Assembly: GCA_018821745.1 (NCBI GenBank)
Contig: JAHJLU010000567.1
Location: 1-6,593 of the forward strand
DNA length: 6,593 bases
DNA from: Myxococcota bacterium
GTDB taxonomy: Bacteria > Myxococcota_A > Polyangia > HGW-17
Reading direction: 5' to 3'
Position 1 is the stretch's first letter. Each line of letters begins with the position of its first letter. The notes under the pieces are model-generated. The model saw only the letters and a list, made by a program, of their open reading frames with translations, was not told where the DNA came from and made no database searches. A program made the position numbers and the translations under genes. This document shows positions 5,613-6,593 of this stretch, piece by piece.

Positions 5613-6593
5613 GGGGCCTCCTCCAGGATGAACCGCAGGGGGCCGTCGATGGCGCCCGGGCTCCGCAGGGCGATCCGCTCCATCTCCGGTGGCCGGATGA
5701 CGGGGTAGGTCTTCTGAAGCAGGGTCCGCCCGCCGGCCTCGACGCGCAGCGTGGGTCTCCAGAGGGTCCTGGCGCCGCGGAAGAAAAAGAGCAGGTCGGC
5801 GTCCCATGCCCGGGAGACGCGCTGGGGGACGAGGGTGGCGATGGGGCCCTGGATGATCACGGGCTCCGAGGGTGTGGCCGTGGGGATCCGGGCGAACCGG
5901 GCGGCGTGCTCCCCAGCCACGCGGGCGCTCTCGGAGACGTAGTCCACCAGATCGTTCACGTGGAGGGCGTTCCCGCAGGAGAAGACGCCCGGGACCGAGG
6001 TCATCAGGGTCTGGTCCACCACGGGGCCCCCCGTGGCCGGATCAAGCTGTGTGCCGAGGAGCTCGCCGATCTCGTTCTCGGGGATGAGCCCCACCGACAG
6101 GATGACCCCGTCACAGTTCACCCGCCGCTCGGTGCCGCCAAGGGGGCGCCGCGCATCGTCCACGCGCTGCACCGTGACCGCCTCGACCCTGTCCCGGCCG
6201 TGTGTTGCGGGTGACGGTCGTGGACAGGTGCAGGGGGATGCGGAAGTCCTCCAGGCACTGGGCGATGTTGCGGGTGAGCCCCGAGGGCTCGGGCTGGAGC
6301 TCGTACACGCCCTCCACCCGGGCGCCCTCCAGCGTGAGCCGCCGGGCCATGATGAGCCCTATATCGCCGGAACCCACTATAACAACCTCCCTGCCCGGCA
6401 GGAGCCCCTCTATATTGATAAGCTTCTGAGCAAGGCCCGCGGAAAATATCCCGGCGGGCCTCGTGCCCGGTATATGCACCATCTCCCGCGTCTTTTCGCG
6501 GCATCCGGTCGCCATGATAAGCGCTCTTGCCTTTACGGTATTGATCGCGCCCGGTTTTATGTAGGTGAGGGTCTTATCCTTGTCCAGCCGGAC
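5609..6593 (-). pseudogene. FAD/NAD(P)-dependent oxidoreductase (DUF1667-associated), 5' end outside window, frameshifted
   Basis: This is a pyridine-nucleotide-disulfide-type flavoprotein missing its N-terminal FAD Rossmann motif, which lies beyond the window. Visible in order are ALIMATGCREKTR (end of the first FAD segment), the NAD(P)-binding GSGDIG (VVIVGSGDIGLIMARR), ILSVGLIPENEI, and GVFSCGNALHVNDLVD, the second FAD-contacting segment, in the CGN form typical of this subfamily. A C-terminal extension of about 100 residues ends at EEAP. The reading frame from the window edge to LHLSTTVTR (about 6207) is offset by one base from the frame that holds GRDRVEAVTVQRVDD onward. One extra base in the ACACA run at about 6200-6206 explains this. 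No other lesion is seen, so it may be a sequencing error and the gene intact. It heads the operon and is coupled to DUF1667 by the ATGA overlap. Confidence 0.88.
5617..5624 (-). promoter_or_regulatory. Ribosome binding site of the DUF1667 gene
   Basis: The minus strand reads GGAGGAGG-CCCC-ATGA. The Shine-Dalgarno sequence sits within the last codons of the upstream gene, and the ATG overlaps its TGA by ATGA, which fits translational coupling and fixes the start at 5612. Confidence 0.75.

Noticed and set aside
6195..6207. Programmed ribosomal frameshift in the oxidoreductase
   Set aside because: No slippery heptamer or downstream structure is evident, and homologues recalled are encoded in one frame.

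Overview
The window looks like a chromosomal segment of a high-GC Gram-negative bacterium. A Myxococcota or other deltaproteobacterial-type lineage is plausible, because the lipoprotein architecture and the alkyl-DHAP-synthase-like oxidase are common there. This is inference from gene content; no rRNA or tRNA marker is present.

Region 1 (1-1344, + strand) is a decayed IS91-family (HUH) transposase whose 5' end lies outside the window. Its reading frame can be followed through frame 1, frame 2, frame 1, frame 3 and frame 1 again. It carries a stop at 295-297 and another at 554-556; the second sits at the position expected for the catalytic tyrosine. The frame is also broken by at least three, probably four, short structured insertions: a hairpin-rich stretch at about 271-364, a 77-bp segment with inverted-repeat ends at 740-816, and two copies of a ~71-bp repeat at 942-1012 and 1044-1113. 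Removing the last two restores a continuous family-like protein sequence.

Region 2 (1345-1889) has no convincing gene. A more AT-rich part up to about 1590 is probably the non-coding end of the insertion sequence. It is followed by a GC-rich stretch with a long imperfect hairpin (1593-1672) and then the leader of the next gene.

Region 3 (1890-3500, + strand) is an intact 536-residue lipoprotein: lipobox, two Ig-like (invasin/Big-type) domains and a C-terminal PD40/TolB-like beta-propeller. It converges on region 4 with only 17 nt between the two stop codons.

Region 4 (3518-6593, - strand) is a tightly coupled three-gene operon running leftward. It starts with a 5'-truncated FAD/NAD(P)-dependent oxidoreductase of the kind that accompanies DUF1667 proteins, here broken by a one-base frameshift near 6200. 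Next is a four-cysteine DUF1667 protein, coupled through an ATGA overlap. Last is a 573-residue FAD-binding oxidase resembling alkylglycerone-phosphate (alkyl-DHAP) synthase, whose start overlaps the DUF1667 gene by 23 nt. Together they look like a flavin redox module. The substrate may be a glycerol-phosphate or 2-hydroxy-acid compound, or an ether-lipid precursor, but it is not determined by the sequence. The upstream end of the first gene has codon use unlike the rest of the operon, which raises the possibility of a recombination or assembly junction.
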